From: Streptomyces eurythermus
GTDB lineage: Bacteria > Actinomycetota > Actinomycetes > Streptomycetales > Streptomycetaceae
Reading direction: 5' to 3'
Assembly (NCBI RefSeq): GCF_014649115.1
Contig: NZ_BMSK01000005.1
Span: 310,001 to 374,000 of the forward strand
DNA: 64,000 nt
Each line of letters begins with the position of its first letter. Positions within the stretch are counted from its first letter, which is position 1. A model generated the notes under the pieces. It searched no databases. It saw nothing but the letters and a program-made list of their open reading frames with translations, and had not been told where the DNA came from. Position numbers and translations under genes: made by a program. Of the stretch, positions 19,652 to 28,716 are shown piece after piece.

Positions 19652-20095
19652 ATGAGCATCTGGTGGTCACTCCATCTGCGGCGCGAGGCCGCGAGCGTGC
19701 CGCTCGCGCGACGGCTGCTGATCGGCACGATGGAGACGGCGGGCGTCGACCCGGACATCTCCTACGACCTGTCGCTGGCCCTCACCGAGGCCTGCGCGAA
19801 CGCGGTCGAGCACGGTGGGGACACCGCGCCCGGTGCCTCGCAGGCCTACCGGGTGACGGCGTACCTCGACGGGGAGAAGTGCCGTATCGAGGTGGCCGAT
19901 TCCGGGCCCGGTCTGCCCCCCGCCCAGGACCTCGAGCCGGCCCGGGCGGACGCCGAGCACGGACGCGGCCTGTGCCTGATCCAGGAGCTGACCGACCACC
20001 TCCACATCGGGGCGAAGCCCGGTCTGGGCGGGACGGTGGTCAGCTTCGACAAGATCCTGAAATGGACGAAGGACCCCTCGCTGCTCACCGCGTGA
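19652..20095 (+). CDS. ATP-binding protein, RsbW/anti-sigma-like histidine kinase fold
   Basis: A 147-residue single-domain HATPase_c protein. The N-box is LALTEACANAVEHGG and the G1 box is VADSGPGL, followed by GRGLCLIQ. Such stand-alone ATPases in Streptomyces act as anti-sigma or protein serine kinases; the partner is not adjacent. ATG at 19652 follows AGGAGG. The end of the gene forms the left arm of a bidirectional terminator shared with pepP. Confidence 0.88.
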   Translation: MSIWWSLHLRREAASVPLARRLLIGTMETAGVDPDISYDLSLALTEACANAVEHGGDTAPGASQAYRVTAYLDGEKCRIEVADSGPGLPPAQDLEPARADAEHGRGLCLIQELTDHLHIGAKPGLGGTVVSFDKILKWTKDPSLLTA

Positions 20096-20114
20096 GCGCG
20101 AGGGGTCCTTCGTC
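20065..20114. terminator. Bidirectional terminator overlapping the 3' end of the ATPase gene
   Basis: A 17-bp perfect stem (20065-20081 paired with 20098-20114, core AAGGACCCCTCGC / GCGAGGGGTCCTT) with a 16-base loop containing the TGA stop at 20093-20095. It separates convergent genes 26 bases apart. The left arm is coding sequence. Confidence 0.88.
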
Positions 20115-20120
20115 ATCGGA

Positions 20121-21605
20121 TCAGCCCTTCAGTGTGGCCATCCACGCCTCGACCTCGTCCGAGCGGCGCGGCAGCCCCGCGGAGAGGTTCCGGTTGCCGT
20201 CCTCGGTCACGAGGATGTCGTCCTCGATGCGGACGCCGATGCCCCGGTACTCCTCGGGCACGGTCAGGTCGTCGGCCTGGAAGTACAGACCCGGCTCGAC
20301 GGTGAGCACCATGCCCGGCTCGAGCGTGCCGTCCACGTAGGTCTCGGTCCGCGCGGCGGCGCAGTCGTGGACGTCCATGCCGAGCATGTGCCCGGTGCCG
20401 TGCAGGGTCCAGCGGCGCTGGAGGCCCAGCTCCAGGACGCGCTCGACCGGGCCCTCGACCAGGCCCCACTCGACGAGCCGCTCGGCCAGCACGCGCTGGG
20501 CCGCGTCGTGGAAGTCGCGGTACTTGGCGCCCGGCTTGACGGCCGCGATCCCGGCCTCCTGGGCGTCGTACACGGCGTCGTAGATCTTCTTCTGGATCTC
20601 GCTGTAGGTGCCGTTGACGGGCAGCGTGCGCGTGACGTCGGCGGTGTACAGGGTGTGCGTCTCCACGCCGGCGTCCAGCAGGAGCAGGTCGCCGGAGCGG
20701 ACCGGGCCGTCGTTGCGGACCCAGTGCAGGGTGCAGGCGTGCGGGCCGGCCGCGCAGATGGAGCCGTAGCCGACGTCGTTGCCCTCCACGCGCGCGCGGA
20801 GGAAGAAGGTGCCCTCGATGTAGCGCTCGGAGGTCGCCTCGGCCTTGTCGAGGACCTTCACGACGTCCTCGAAGCCGCGCACGGTGGAGTCGACGGCCTT
20901 CTGCAGCTCGCCGATCTCGAACTGGTCCTTGACCAGGCGCATCTCGGAGAGGAAGACGCGCAGCTCCTCGTCGCGCTCGGCGGTGACCTTGTCGGTCAGG
21001 GCCGCCTCGATGCCGGCGTCGTAACCGCGCACCACGCGGACCGGGCCGGTGGCCTCGCGGAGCTTGTCGGCCAGCTCGCGCACATCGGCGGCCGGGATGC
21101 CGTAGAGCGCCTCGGACTCGGCGAGGGAGTGCCGGCGGCCGACCCATAGCTCGCCCTGGCCGGAGAGCCAGAACTCGCCGTTCTCCCGGTTCGAGCGGGG
21201 CAGGAGGTAGATCGTCGCCTCGTGGCCGTCGCCCTTGGGCTCCAGGACCAGGACGCCGTCCTCGGTCTGGTTGCCGGTGAGGTACGCGTACTCGACGGAG
21301 GCGCGGAAGGGGTACTCGGTGTCGTTCGAGCGGGTCTTGAGGTTGCCCGCCGGGACGACCAGGCGCTCGCCCGGGAAGCGGGCGGAGAGCGCGGCGCGGC
21401 GGCGCGCGGTGTGCGCGGCCTGCTCGACGGGCTCCAGGTCACGCAGCTCCGTGTCGGCCCAGCCGGACTTCATGTTTTCGGCCAGCTCGTCGGAGACGCC
21501 CGGGTACAGGCCGTTCTTCCGCTGCTTGACCGGCTCCTCGGGCTCGGTCTCCGGGCCCTCCGCGGTAGCGGAGTCGGGCACAGCCGGGTTGAGCTCGTCG
21601 GACAC
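20121..21605 (-). CDS. pepP: Xaa-Pro aminopeptidase (aminopeptidase P)
   Basis: A 494-residue M24B metallopeptidase removing N-terminal residues before proline. The N-terminal domain (about 60-250) is followed by the pita-bread domain. Metal ligands are seen as Asp in LLLDAGVETHTLYTADVTR (two Asp), His in HGTGHMLGMDVHD, Glu in TVEPGLYF and Glu in GVRIEDDILV. GTG at 21605 follows GAGGAGG by 7 bases; the longer upstream reading has no such signal. It converges on the ATPase gene and shares its terminator. Confidence 0.95.
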   Translation of the reverse strand: MSDELNPAVPDSATAEGPETEPEEPVKQRKNGLYPGVSDELAENMKSGWADTELRDLEPVEQAAHTARRRAALSARFPGERLVVPAGNLKTRSNDTEYPFRASVEYAYLTGNQTEDGVLVLEPKGDGHEATIYLLPRSNRENGEFWLSGQGELWVGRRHSLAESEALYGIPAADVRELADKLREATGPVRVVRGYDAGIEAALTDKVTAERDEELRVFLSEMRLVKDQFEIGELQKAVDSTVRGFEDVVKVLDKAEATSERYIEGTFFLRARVEGNDVGYGSICAAGPHACTLHWVRNDGPVRSGDLLLLDAGVETHTLYTADVTRTLPVNGTYSEIQKKIYDAVYDAQEAGIAAVKPGAKYRDFHDAAQRVLAERLVEWGLVEGPVERVLELGLQRRWTLHGTGHMLGMDVHDCAAARTETYVDGTLEPGMVLTVEPGLYFQADDLTVPEEYRGIGVRIEDDILVTEDGNRNLSAGLPRRSDEVEAWMATLKG

Positions 21606-21779
21606 GTGATCCTCCTCGATACGCCAGTGATCTCCCCCGGGGCCCGTGCGCTCCTGCTTGTGGCCGAGCGGGGCCTCCATCATCGTACGGTCGTACCGGG
21701 AGCGGGCGGGGGCGGATGACCTGTTATGCCCGGTCATACCGGTCGGCCGGAACCGTCGCCCGGACCGCCGCCGGGACCG

Positions 21780-23297
21780 TCAGTCGAAGCGGGCCGCCAG
21801 CAGGACCACGTCCTCCTCGCTGTCGGCCGCGTCCAGGCCGTCCGGCAGGACCGTGCGCAGGACGTGGTCGGCGACGGCCCCCGGGTCGTGCCGCAGCGCG
21901 CGCGGGACGCCCGCGGCGGCGGCGTGCAGCCGGGCGAAGGCGCGGTCCATCGGGTCGCCGGTACGGTGCAGCAGCCCGTCGGTGTAGAGCAGGACCGTCT
22001 CCCCGGGCTCCGTCCGCACCTCGGCGCTGGGCGCCTCCCAGCAGGCGAGCATGCCCAGCGGCGCGGAGACGGAGGTCTCGGCGAACTCGGTGCGCCGCTC
22101 GCCGATCAGCAGCGGCGGGCTGTGCCCGGCGCCGGCCAGGGTGATCCGGCGCAGCGCGGGCTCGCAGTAGGCGAACAGGGCGGTGGCCGAGCGGGCGGGC
22201 TCGGTCAGCCGCAGCAGCAGCTCCAGGTCGGACAGGACGGCGACCGGGTCCTCGCCCTCCATCACGGCGTACGCGCGCAGGGAGGCGCGCAGCCGGCCCA
22301 TCGCGGCCACCGCGCCGGGCCCGGAGCCGGTGACCGAGCCGACGGACAGGCCGAGCGCGGCGTCCGGCAGCGGCAGGGCGTCGTACCAGTCGCCGCCGCC
22401 GCGCGCGCCCGTGCGGTGCCGGGCGGCGAGCTGCACGCCGGGCACCCGGGGCAGCCGGGAGGGCAGCAGCCCGTCGGTGAGGGTCGCCACGCACGCGCGC
22501 GTGCGTTCCACTTCCAGCAGCCGGGCCAGGTGCTCGGTGGCGTGCCGGACGTACAGCCCGGCGAGATGGCGGCGGCGCCCGTCCGGCTCGGCCGGTTCGT
22601 CGTAGAACCACACGGCGGCGCCGAGGCGGCCGGCGGAGTCGGTGGCGAGGGGCAGGGCGTAGCTGGCGGCGTAGCCGAGGCGGGCGGCCACCTCGCGGTG
22701 GCGCGGGTCGAGGCCCTCCTCGGCGAGCAGGTCGGGGTGGACCAGCTCGGCGGTGCCGCCGGTGTCGTACGGCAGTGAGCCGCGCGGCACGGTCTCCATG
22801 TGGCCGAGGTCGGCGCGGCCCAGGCCCAGGCCCAGGCTGGTGCGGGGGCCGAGGCCGTCGGCGGGATCCAGGGCGACCAGGCCGCGGCGGGCGCCGACCA
22901 GGGCGGCTCCGGCGCGCAGCAGCTCGTGCAGGGCGGCATCGAGCGCGCTGGTGCGCGAGAGGCGCTCGGTGAGTTCGTGGAGGGTCGTCAGATCGGAGAC
23001 CCAGCCGGCCAGCCGGTCCTGGAGCAGGGTGCCGGGGGCGGGCGAGTGGGGAGCGGGGACGGCGGCGGTGCCCGGGACACAAGGGGCGCCGGGGGCTGGC
23101 GGGACGGGCGTCGCAGTGTGGGCGGGAGTGGGAACTGTTGAATCGATTCCAGCCACTTTCGGAGGGTGCGGGGCGTTCATGGTGTCCGGCTTCCAGACCG
23201 GCGCGTATTGCTGGAAAGCATCGCAAACCCCCATGTCATTCTGCGCCGCTAGCAGTGTCTCCACATGTACACGCACTCGTGATGGGATGTCCAGCAT
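21780..23297 (-). CDS. GAF - SpoIIE-type PP2C serine/threonine phosphatase
   Basis: A 505-residue regulatory phosphatase. A short N-terminal segment (MLDIPSRVRVHVETLLAAQ) and a Pro/Ala linker lead into a GAF domain (about 85-240) and a SpoIIE-like PP2C domain (about 255-500) with metal-binding GGDWYDALPLPD and the late DGLLHRTGDP. Members dephosphorylate anti-sigma antagonists, so it may pair with one of the stand-alone ATPases in the window; that link is an inference. ATG at 23297 is preferred because the following segment is the family's conserved N-terminus; an ATG nine codons upstream is possible. Confidence 0.9.
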   Translation of the reverse strand: MLDIPSRVRVHVETLLAAQNDMGVCDAFQQYAPVWKPDTMNAPHPPKVAGIDSTVPTPAHTATPVPPAPGAPCVPGTAAVPAPHSPAPGTLLQDRLAGWVSDLTTLHELTERLSRTSALDAALHELLRAGAALVGARRGLVALDPADGLGPRTSLGLGLGRADLGHMETVPRGSLPYDTGGTAELVHPDLLAEEGLDPRHREVAARLGYAASYALPLATDSAGRLGAAVWFYDEPAEPDGRRRHLAGLYVRHATEHLARLLEVERTRACVATLTDGLLPSRLPRVPGVQLAARHRTGARGGGDWYDALPLPDAALGLSVGSVTGSGPGAVAAMGRLRASLRAYAVMEGEDPVAVLSDLELLLRLTEPARSATALFAYCEPALRRITLAGAGHSPPLLIGERRTEFAETSVSAPLGMLACWEAPSAEVRTEPGETVLLYTDGLLHRTGDPMDRAFARLHAAAAGVPRALRHDPGAVADHVLRTVLPDGLDAADSEEDVVLLAARFD

Positions 23298-23789
23298 TGT
23301 CCTGCGGGGATTCCTGGTGTCCAAGGGACCCGAGAGGTTTTGCCCGAACCCCTTGCCTTACCGGCAAGTTGGCTGAAAACTGCCTTAGGTATCGGTTCAT
23401 TGCGGTCGACTGGCCCCGCTCCACGGAGCGTCACAACGGTCGTGATGGGTACGTACTCGGAGAAGGCCAGGGGTGGTTGGGGGCCACCCGGAACCTGGCG
23501 ACGGACCCGGGCGTCATAGCCACCGACGACCGAGCCCCATCCTCCCGTGGCGGAGGCGGAGAGAAACACGCGCGACGCAAAACGCCAGACTTCGCCACCC
23601 CACGCCGCGGCCGTGCTTTTGATAGACGCACTATGGACGCGGACGCGGCCCACGCTCGACCCCCCTCGGGGTTCCCATGCCGTGCGCGGGGTGTGATGCG
23701 CCATCAGGTACGCACAGTGAAGTGATCGACACATGGTGTGATGAAGCCCACGGTGTTGCCAGCGGTGCAACGGAAAGGAACGAGCGCTC
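23298..23789. other. Divergent intergenic region, no gene supported
   Basis: About 490 bases separate the phosphatase from the divergent Prim-Pol gene. Both promoters must lie here. Long open frames on both strands are GC-bias shadows with no recognisable domain, no clear ribosome-binding site and no conserved start. I see no strong palindrome or RNA element. Confidence 0.5.
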
Positions 23790-24455
23790 ATGCGCGAGAT
23801 CCTCGGAAGGCGACGCAGGCTCCTGTCCAGGCGGAACGGCGGGAAGCCCGAGCAGCTCGGCGCGGCCCTGACCTTCGCGACGGAATGGCAGTGGCCGGTA
23901 CTCCCCGGTGTGGCGCCGGACCCGCAGGGGCGGGCCCGCTGCGCCTGCCCCGACCCGGAGTGCACGGTCCCCGGCGCCCACCCCTTCGACCCCGGACTGC
24001 TCGCCGCCACCACCGACGCGCGCATGGTGCGCTGGTGGTGGACCAACCGGCCGAGCGCTCCGGTCATCCTGGCGACCGGGGGCCGGGCGCCCTGCGCGGT
24101 CAGCCTGCCGGCCCTCGCCGCCTCCCGCGCCCTCGCCCTGCTCGACCGGCGCGGCATGCGGCTCGGCCCGGTGGTCGCCTCGCCCACCCGCTGGGCGCTG
24201 CTGGTGAAGCCGTACTCCATGGAACAGCTCGGCGAACTGCTCTACGCCAAGGACTTCGTCCCCGGCTCCCTGCGCTTCCACGGCGAAGGCGGCTATATCG
24301 CCCTGCCCCCGTCCGAGACCGGCCAGGGCGCCGTCCGCTGGGAGCGCGCCCCGCTGCCCGGCTCGGCCGCGCCCTGGGTGCCCGATGTGGAGGCCGTGGT
24401 GGACGCCGTGGTCGACGCCCTCACTCGTACGGGTGTGAGCGCGCCGGAGTTGTAG
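23790..24455 (+). CDS. Prim-Pol-type bifunctional DNA primase/polymerase N-terminal-like protein
   Basis: A 221-residue stand-alone protein of the bifunctional primase/polymerase (archaeo-eukaryotic primase) family. It has the opening ALTFATEWQWPVLPG, a Cys-rich segment (CACPDPECTVPGAHPF), the WWWTNRP motif and a final RFHGEGGYIALPPSE strand-loop. The family's catalytic acidic pair is not obvious here, so it may be a degenerate, regulatory homologue. ATG at 23790 follows AAAGGAACGAG. Similar proteins are common singletons in Streptomyces. A second Prim-Pol is at 30958. Confidence 0.8.
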   Translation: MREILGRRRRLLSRRNGGKPEQLGAALTFATEWQWPVLPGVAPDPQGRARCACPDPECTVPGAHPFDPGLLAATTDARMVRWWWTNRPSAPVILATGGRAPCAVSLPALAASRALALLDRRGMRLGPVVASPTRWALLVKPYSMEQLGELLYAKDFVPGSLRFHGEGGYIALPPSETGQGAVRWERAPLPGSAAPWVPDVEAVVDAVVDALTRTGVSAPEL

Positions 24456-24510
24456 GGGTGTCGGGCGCTGCCGGGGCGGGCGGGGCCCGCCCGCTCGTTA
24501 TCTTCCGGAC

Positions 24511-25089
24511 ATGCTGCGTCATTCCGGTGGCCACCGCGCCCCACAGCCCCGCCACCGCGGGCAGCGCCCGCGCCGGCCGCGGCTGCTGCTCGCCCTCGGG
24601 GCCGTCGTGGCGGCCGCGGCCGCGCTGCCGCTGACCGTGGCATCCGCGGGACAGGTGGGCGAGGCCGGCCGGACCGCCGCACCGACCGCTGTCCGGGCCG
24701 ACGCCAAGACCGGCGCGCACGGCGCCCGCCGCTCCCCCTTCCTGCTCGGCATCGGGCTCGCCACCGCCGCCCGCTGCGGCCCGGCGCTCACCTCGCCGGA
24801 CGGCATCGAGGCCCAGACCTGTGTGCTGACGCAGGGCGAGGACACCTGGGCGCGCACCTACTACCGCAACGCCACCGGCAGAGCGCTGGATTCGCTGCTG
24901 AGCCTGATGGGACCGGGCGGCCGGGCCGTCCAGACCCGCTGCGCCACCGGGACCGGCGACGAGCCCGCGACCTGTGAGACACCGCGCGAACACCTTCGGG
25001 GCCGGCCGGACGCCTACACGGCCGTCACCGAGTTCGCCGAGCGGGGCGGGAACGGCGCGCTGCTGCTCCGCTCCGGCAGCAACACCTGA
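24511..25089 (+). CDS. Probable secreted protein, unknown
   Basis: A 192-residue protein with an Arg-rich N-terminus followed by a hydrophobic run (LLLALGAVVAAAAALPLTVA, residues about 26-45) that looks like a Sec signal or anchor. The exported part has four cysteines (in ARCGP, QTCVL, TRCAT, ATCET), which could form two disulfides. No known domain recognised. ATG at 24511 is 55 bases after the Prim-Pol stop; no strong Shine-Dalgarno. Confidence 0.65.
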   Translation: MLRHSGGHRAPQPRHRGQRPRRPRLLLALGAVVAAAAALPLTVASAGQVGEAGRTAAPTAVRADAKTGAHGARRSPFLLGIGLATAARCGPALTSPDGIEAQTCVLTQGEDTWARTYYRNATGRALDSLLSLMGPGGRAVQTRCATGTGDEPATCETPREHLRGRPDAYTAVTEFAERGGNGALLLRSGSNT

Positions 25090-25172
25090 GGCTTCCCGGG
25101 CAATTGACGCTCCGCCCGGCTCCGTACACCGGTGCGGGTACGTCCGGGGGGCGTGGCCGCGGGCATGGAAAG

Positions 25173-25212
25173 GCCCGGTTGCTGGCGACGGGGGATGCAC
25201 CAGCAACCGGGC
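25173..25212 (+). terminator. Strong hairpin downstream of the secreted-protein gene
   Basis: 13-bp perfect stem GCCCGGTTGCTGG (25173-25185) / CCAGCAACCGGGC (25200-25212), 14-base loop, about 85 bases after the stop. No T-run. Likely a terminator for the plus-strand genes. Confidence 0.65.
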
Positions 25213-25375
25213 TACAGGAACGGTAACAAGAGATCGGCGGTTCGCAAATTCGGTCTTGCCGATTCGGACACCGATTTTCCGGAAGAAGCGCCGAGTTGTG
25301 ACACGAGTCACCCTCCGCGCGGTCCGGTGGCACGGCCCGCCGGCCGGCCGGCCGTGCCTCCCCGCGTACGGCGCG

Positions 25376-26338
25376 TCAGCTGAGCGTGACCTGCCGGTTG
25401 GTCAGTCCGCCCCGGGCCCGGCGCTCCTCCGGAGTGAGCGGTTCCGCCACGGCGAGGGCGGCGGCGAGACGCTCGGCGAACTCGGCGGCCGGCTGCTCCA
25501 CGTCCTTGGCCGAGATTCCGCTCGGCAGGTCCCAGACCGGCACGGTGAGGCCGTGAGCACGGAAGGAGCCCACGAGCCGGGTGCCCTCGCCGAGGCTGGA
25601 ACGGCCTGCCGCGTGCAGCCGCGCGAGAGCGTCCAGAAGCTGCTCCTCCGGGTGCGGCATGACCCAGCGCAGGTGGTTCTTCTCCGGGGTCTCGCACCAG
25701 TAGGCGGCGTCCACGCCGGACAGCCGCACGGTCGGGATCGCTGCGGCGTTGGCCCGCTCCAGGGAGGCGGCCACCTCCGGGGTGGCGTTCTCCGCGTCCG
25801 GCACCCAGAACTCGAAGCCGCTGTGCACGACCGGCCGGAAAGCCCCCTCCGGGTCCAGCAGGTCCTGCAGCCGCGGGCCTTCGGCGGGGGCGCGGCGGCC
25901 CTGCACCGGGGTGCCCGGCTCGGCCTCCAGGGCGCGCAGCAGGGTGTCGGCGAGGTCGCGGCTGATGTCGCCGGACGCCGTGTCGTTCTGCAGGCCGAGC
26001 AGGACCGAGCCGTCGTCCCGGCGCAGCGCGGGCCAGGCCATCGGCAGCACCGTGGCGAGCGTGACCGACGGGACGCCCTCGGGCAGGCCGTCCCGCAGGG
26101 TCAGTTCGGCCGTCGCGGCCGGGACCAGCTCGCGCAGCGCGACCCAGTCGCACTCGCCGGGCAGTCCCTCGAACGGGCGGTGCACCAGCTCGGTCGCGGC
26201 GTGCGCGGCGGCCCGGCCGTGGCAGGCCTTGTAGCGCCGGCCGCTGCCGCAGGGGCAGGGTTCGCGAGCGCCGACAACCGGGATCTCCCCGTCGATCAGC
26301 TGCGGCTTGGCCTTCGTCTGGGGGCGCTTCTTGGCCAT
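25376..26338 (-). CDS. SEC-C motif protein (DUF5926-like)
   Basis: A 320-residue cytosolic protein. The N-terminus is basic ([11 protein letters not shown]), and a SEC-C zinc motif follows ([15 protein letters not shown], residues about 27-41), as found at the end of SecA. The rest is a conserved actinobacterial domain (DUF5926) of unknown function ending in [11 protein letters not shown] at 26338 gives this start. A DnaA box lies 75 bases upstream. Confidence 0.85.
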   Translation of the reverse strand: MAKKRPQTKAKPQLIDGEIPVVGAREPCPCGSGRRYKACHGRAAAHAATELVHRPFEGLPGECDWVALRELVPAATAELTLRDGLPEGVPSVTLATVLPMAWPALRRDDGSVLLGLQNDTASGDISRDLADTLLRALEAEPGTPVQGRRAPAEGPRLQDLLDPEGAFRPVVHSGFEFWVPDAENATPEVAASLERANAAAIPTVRLSGVDAAYWCETPEKNHLRWVMPHPEEQLLDALARLHAAGRSSLGEGTRLVGSFRAHGLTVPVWDLPSGISAKDVEQPAAEFAERLAAALAVAEPLTPEERRARGGLTNRQVTLS

Positions 26339-26412
26339 GGTGGGTGTCTCCCGGTTACGGCTCTTCTCGTACGTCGGGAGCCTAGCCGTTCGGACCCTGA
26401 CCGACGGGAACC

Positions 26413-26421
26413 TGTGGACAA
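26413..26421 (-). promoter_or_regulatory. Single perfect DnaA box
   Basis: TGTGGACAA (TTGTCCACA on the minus strand) in the 280-base gap upstream of the SEC-C gene. Isolated, so it may be chance or may contribute to DnaA titration. Nothing else notable is seen in 26339-26617. Confidence 0.45.
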
Positions 26422-26617
26422 CGTACGGGCGCTCGACCGCTGGGAGGGGGGAACAGGGAACAGCCGGTCGAGGTACGGCGGTTCCTGTCCGCGCCGTCGA
26501 TGCCCGTCGATGCCCGCCGATGTCAGCCGGTGGACGCGTACCCGGGTGCGCCTGTGCCCGACTTCGCTCGCCGGGGACTGCCGGCGTCACCGGCGGCCCG
26601 TGCCGTGTCGGTCGCGG

Positions 26618-27577
26618 TCAGTCCAAGTCCTCGAACGCGTCGGCGAAGTCCAGGCCGGACAGGTCCGGCAGGGACAGGCCAGGGGCGGTCAGGCCGGACA
26701 AGGGCGTGTCCGGGTTGGTCATGCCCGTAAGCCTCGTGTCCGGTACGCCCGTCAGCGTCGTGTCCGGTATCCCCGACAGGGCCGCCTCCGATATGCCCGT
26801 GCGCGGCGCGTCCGGGGCGGGTCCGTTCGGCAACGTGCCGTTCGCGGCGGGCAGGTGAGGCAGCGGCACCTCACCGGCCGCCGCACCCGACAGGGCCGCT
26901 GCCGGGGCCGCCGCCGCACCGGGCCGCGCCGCCTCGGAGGCCACCGCCACGCCTGGTAGCGCCGCCAGGTCGGGGAGCGGTGTGCTGCCTGTCCTGGGCC
27001 GGGTGACGCGCGTAGCGAACGCGTCATGGGGGTGGCCCGCATCGGGATCGTGGACGTCCCCGTGGACCAGCACCCAGACCGTCACCTCGCCCTCGACGTC
27101 GTCCCGGACGCCCCAGTCGTCGGCGAGGGCCGTGATGATGTTCAGTCCGCGCCCGCCGTGCGCGGTCACCGACGGTGTCGCCGGGGCCGGGCGGGTCGGG
27201 CCGCCGCCGTCCGTGACCTCCACGAGGAGCCGCCCGCGCGCGTCGACCCGCCAAGCGGCGCGGACGTCACCGTCCCCGGCCGGCGCGTCCCCCAGGGGGC
27301 GCCCGTGCCGGCAGGCATTGCTCAACAGCTCCGAAAGGATCAGTACGGCGTCGTCGATGACCGACTCCGCCACGCCCCCGCTGCGCAGCTGCGCCCGCAT
27401 CCGGTGCCGCGCCTCCCCCACGCCCGCAGGGCCATGGGGTACGGCCATGCTCGACGACGTGGGCACTTCCTGTGCCATCACCAACGCCACCCCCGAGACC
27501 TCCTTCGCCCCACGCCACGGTGTGGATGCCCTCTTGGCCTGTACCGGAAACCGGCCAGTCCTCTTCCGGTGACGCAT
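26618..27577 (-). CDS. ATP-binding protein (HATPase) with long repetitive tail
   Basis: A 319-residue protein. Residues about 45-180 form an RsbW-like HATPase_c domain (N-box LSELLSNACRHG, G1 VTDGGGP, then GGRGLNIITAL). The last 110 residues are a low-complexity Ala/Pro/Leu/Thr tail with short repeats such as GIPDTTLTGVPDTRLTG. This kind is common in Streptomyces near GDPD genes and is thought to act as an anti-sigma or serine kinase. The start is uncertain: ATG at 27577 gives a basic N-terminus (MRHRKRTGRFP); ATG 27478 (MAQEVPTSSS) is the alternative. Confidence 0.8.
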   Translation of the reverse strand: MRHRKRTGRFPVQAKRASTPWRGAKEVSGVALVMAQEVPTSSSMAVPHGPAGVGEARHRMRAQLRSGGVAESVIDDAVLILSELLSNACRHGRPLGDAPAGDGDVRAAWRVDARGRLLVEVTDGGGPTRPAPATPSVTAHGGRGLNIITALADDWGVRDDVEGEVTVWVLVHGDVHDPDAGHPHDAFATRVTRPRTGSTPLPDLAALPGVAVASEAARPGAAAAPAAALSGAAAGEVPLPHLPAANGTLPNGPAPDAPRTGISEAALSGIPDTTLTGVPDTRLTGMTNPDTPLSGLTAPGLSLPDLSGLDFADAFEDLD

Positions 27578-27629
27578 TCGGCACGGTCGCACACGCGTCG
27601 AACGCGCCGGTGCACTCCCCGTGACCGGA

Positions 27630-27648
27630 GCCGGCCGGTGCGGCCGGC
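27630..27648 (-). terminator. Hairpin directly after GDPD stop
   Basis: 8-bp perfect stem GCCGGCCG / CGGCCGGC with a 3-base loop, 3 bases beyond the stop of the minus-strand GDPD gene. Confidence 0.55.
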
Positions 27649-27651
27649 CGT

Positions 27652-28479
27652 TCAGCGGCCCAGCCGGTGGAGCACCGCGCGCGGGCGGTTGGTGATGATG
27701 GCGTCGACGCCCAGCTCGACGCAGAGGTCGACGTCCTCGGGCTCGTTCACGGTCCACACGTGGACCTGGTGGCCGGCCTGCCGCAGCCGCTCCACGTAGG
27801 CGGGGTGGTTGCGCAGGATGCGGATCGAGGGCCCCGCGATGCCCACGCCCGCGGGGAGCCGGCCGTCGCGCAGCCGGGGCGAGACGAACTGCATCAGATA
27901 GACCGTCGGCAGGGTCGGCGCCGCCGCGCGCACGCGGTGCAGCGAACGGGCCGAGAAGCTCATGATCCGGACCGGTGACTCGGCGGCGGAGGCCGGCGCG
28001 GCGAGGCCGAAACGGTTCAGCAGGGTCAGCAGCCGCTCCTCGACCTGGCCCGCCCAGCGCGTGGGGTGCTTGGTCTCGATGGCGAGCTCCACCCGGCGGC
28101 CGGCGTCCGCGACCAGCTCCAGCAGCCGCTCCAGGGTGAGGACGGAGGTGGCCTCGCGGTCCTCCGGCCGGTGCTCCCAGTCGGGCTCCTCGTCCCGCCC
28201 ATGCCAGGCCTCGCGCGTCTTCCAGGAGCCGAAGTCGAGCGCGGCCAGGTCGGCCAGTTCCAGCGCGGAGACCGCGCCGCGGCCGTTGGAGGTACGGTTC
28301 ACCCGTCGGTCGTGGACGCAGACCAGATGGCCGTCCGCGGTCAGCCGTACGTCGCACTCCAGGGCGTCGGCGCCGTCCTCGATGGCCTTCCGGTAGGCGG
28401 CGAGGGTGTGCTCGGGGGCGTCTTCGGAGGCGCCCCGGTGGGCGACGACCTGGATGGAGCGCTGTGGTGCGTGGGTCAC
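27652..28479 (-). CDS. Glycerophosphodiester phosphodiesterase
   Basis: A 275-residue GDPD TIM-barrel enzyme that releases glycerol-3-phosphate from deacylated phospholipids. The catalytic signature is at the N-terminus: VAHRGASEDAPEHTLAAY, then DALECDVRLTADGHLVCVHD (essential His, Glu, Asp, His). No signal peptide, so it is cytosolic. GTG at 28479 opens VTHAPQRSIQ just before the barrel. A hairpin follows its stop. Confidence 0.93.
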   Translation of the reverse strand: MTHAPQRSIQVVAHRGASEDAPEHTLAAYRKAIEDGADALECDVRLTADGHLVCVHDRRVNRTSNGRGAVSALELADLAALDFGSWKTREAWHGRDEEPDWEHRPEDREATSVLTLERLLELVADAGRRVELAIETKHPTRWAGQVEERLLTLLNRFGLAAPASAAESPVRIMSFSARSLHRVRAAAPTLPTVYLMQFVSPRLRDGRLPAGVGIAGPSIRILRNHPAYVERLRQAGHQVHVWTVNEPEDVDLCVELGVDAIITNRPRAVLHRLGR

Positions 28480-28716
28480 CGCGTCATGGTGCCATCGTCG
28501 CCGGGCAGACGGGGCGGGATGGAGACGTTCAGACGGCGAACGAGCGCTGCGCTGATCACTTATATAACTTTTACGGTGAATGCCCCAACAGATCCTATAT
28601 AAAGAGGACCGCCGGACCCACAGCCACGGCTTATGGTGCTCTGACGGCCCGTGGGAAAAGCTGACCGCAAGACCAGTGCGACCGACGACAACAGGCGTGG
28701 ACCGAGGAGAAGAGCT

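Noticed and set aside
23249..24220. A 323-codon frame on the minus strand opposite the Prim-Pol gene
   Set aside because: It overlaps a recognisable gene on the other strand and has no domain, ribosome-binding site or conserved start.
25173..25212. Hairpin after the secreted-protein gene as a riboswitch or 6C-type RNA
   Set aside because: It is a single simple stem with a variable loop, downstream of a gene; I see no conserved multi-stem architecture.
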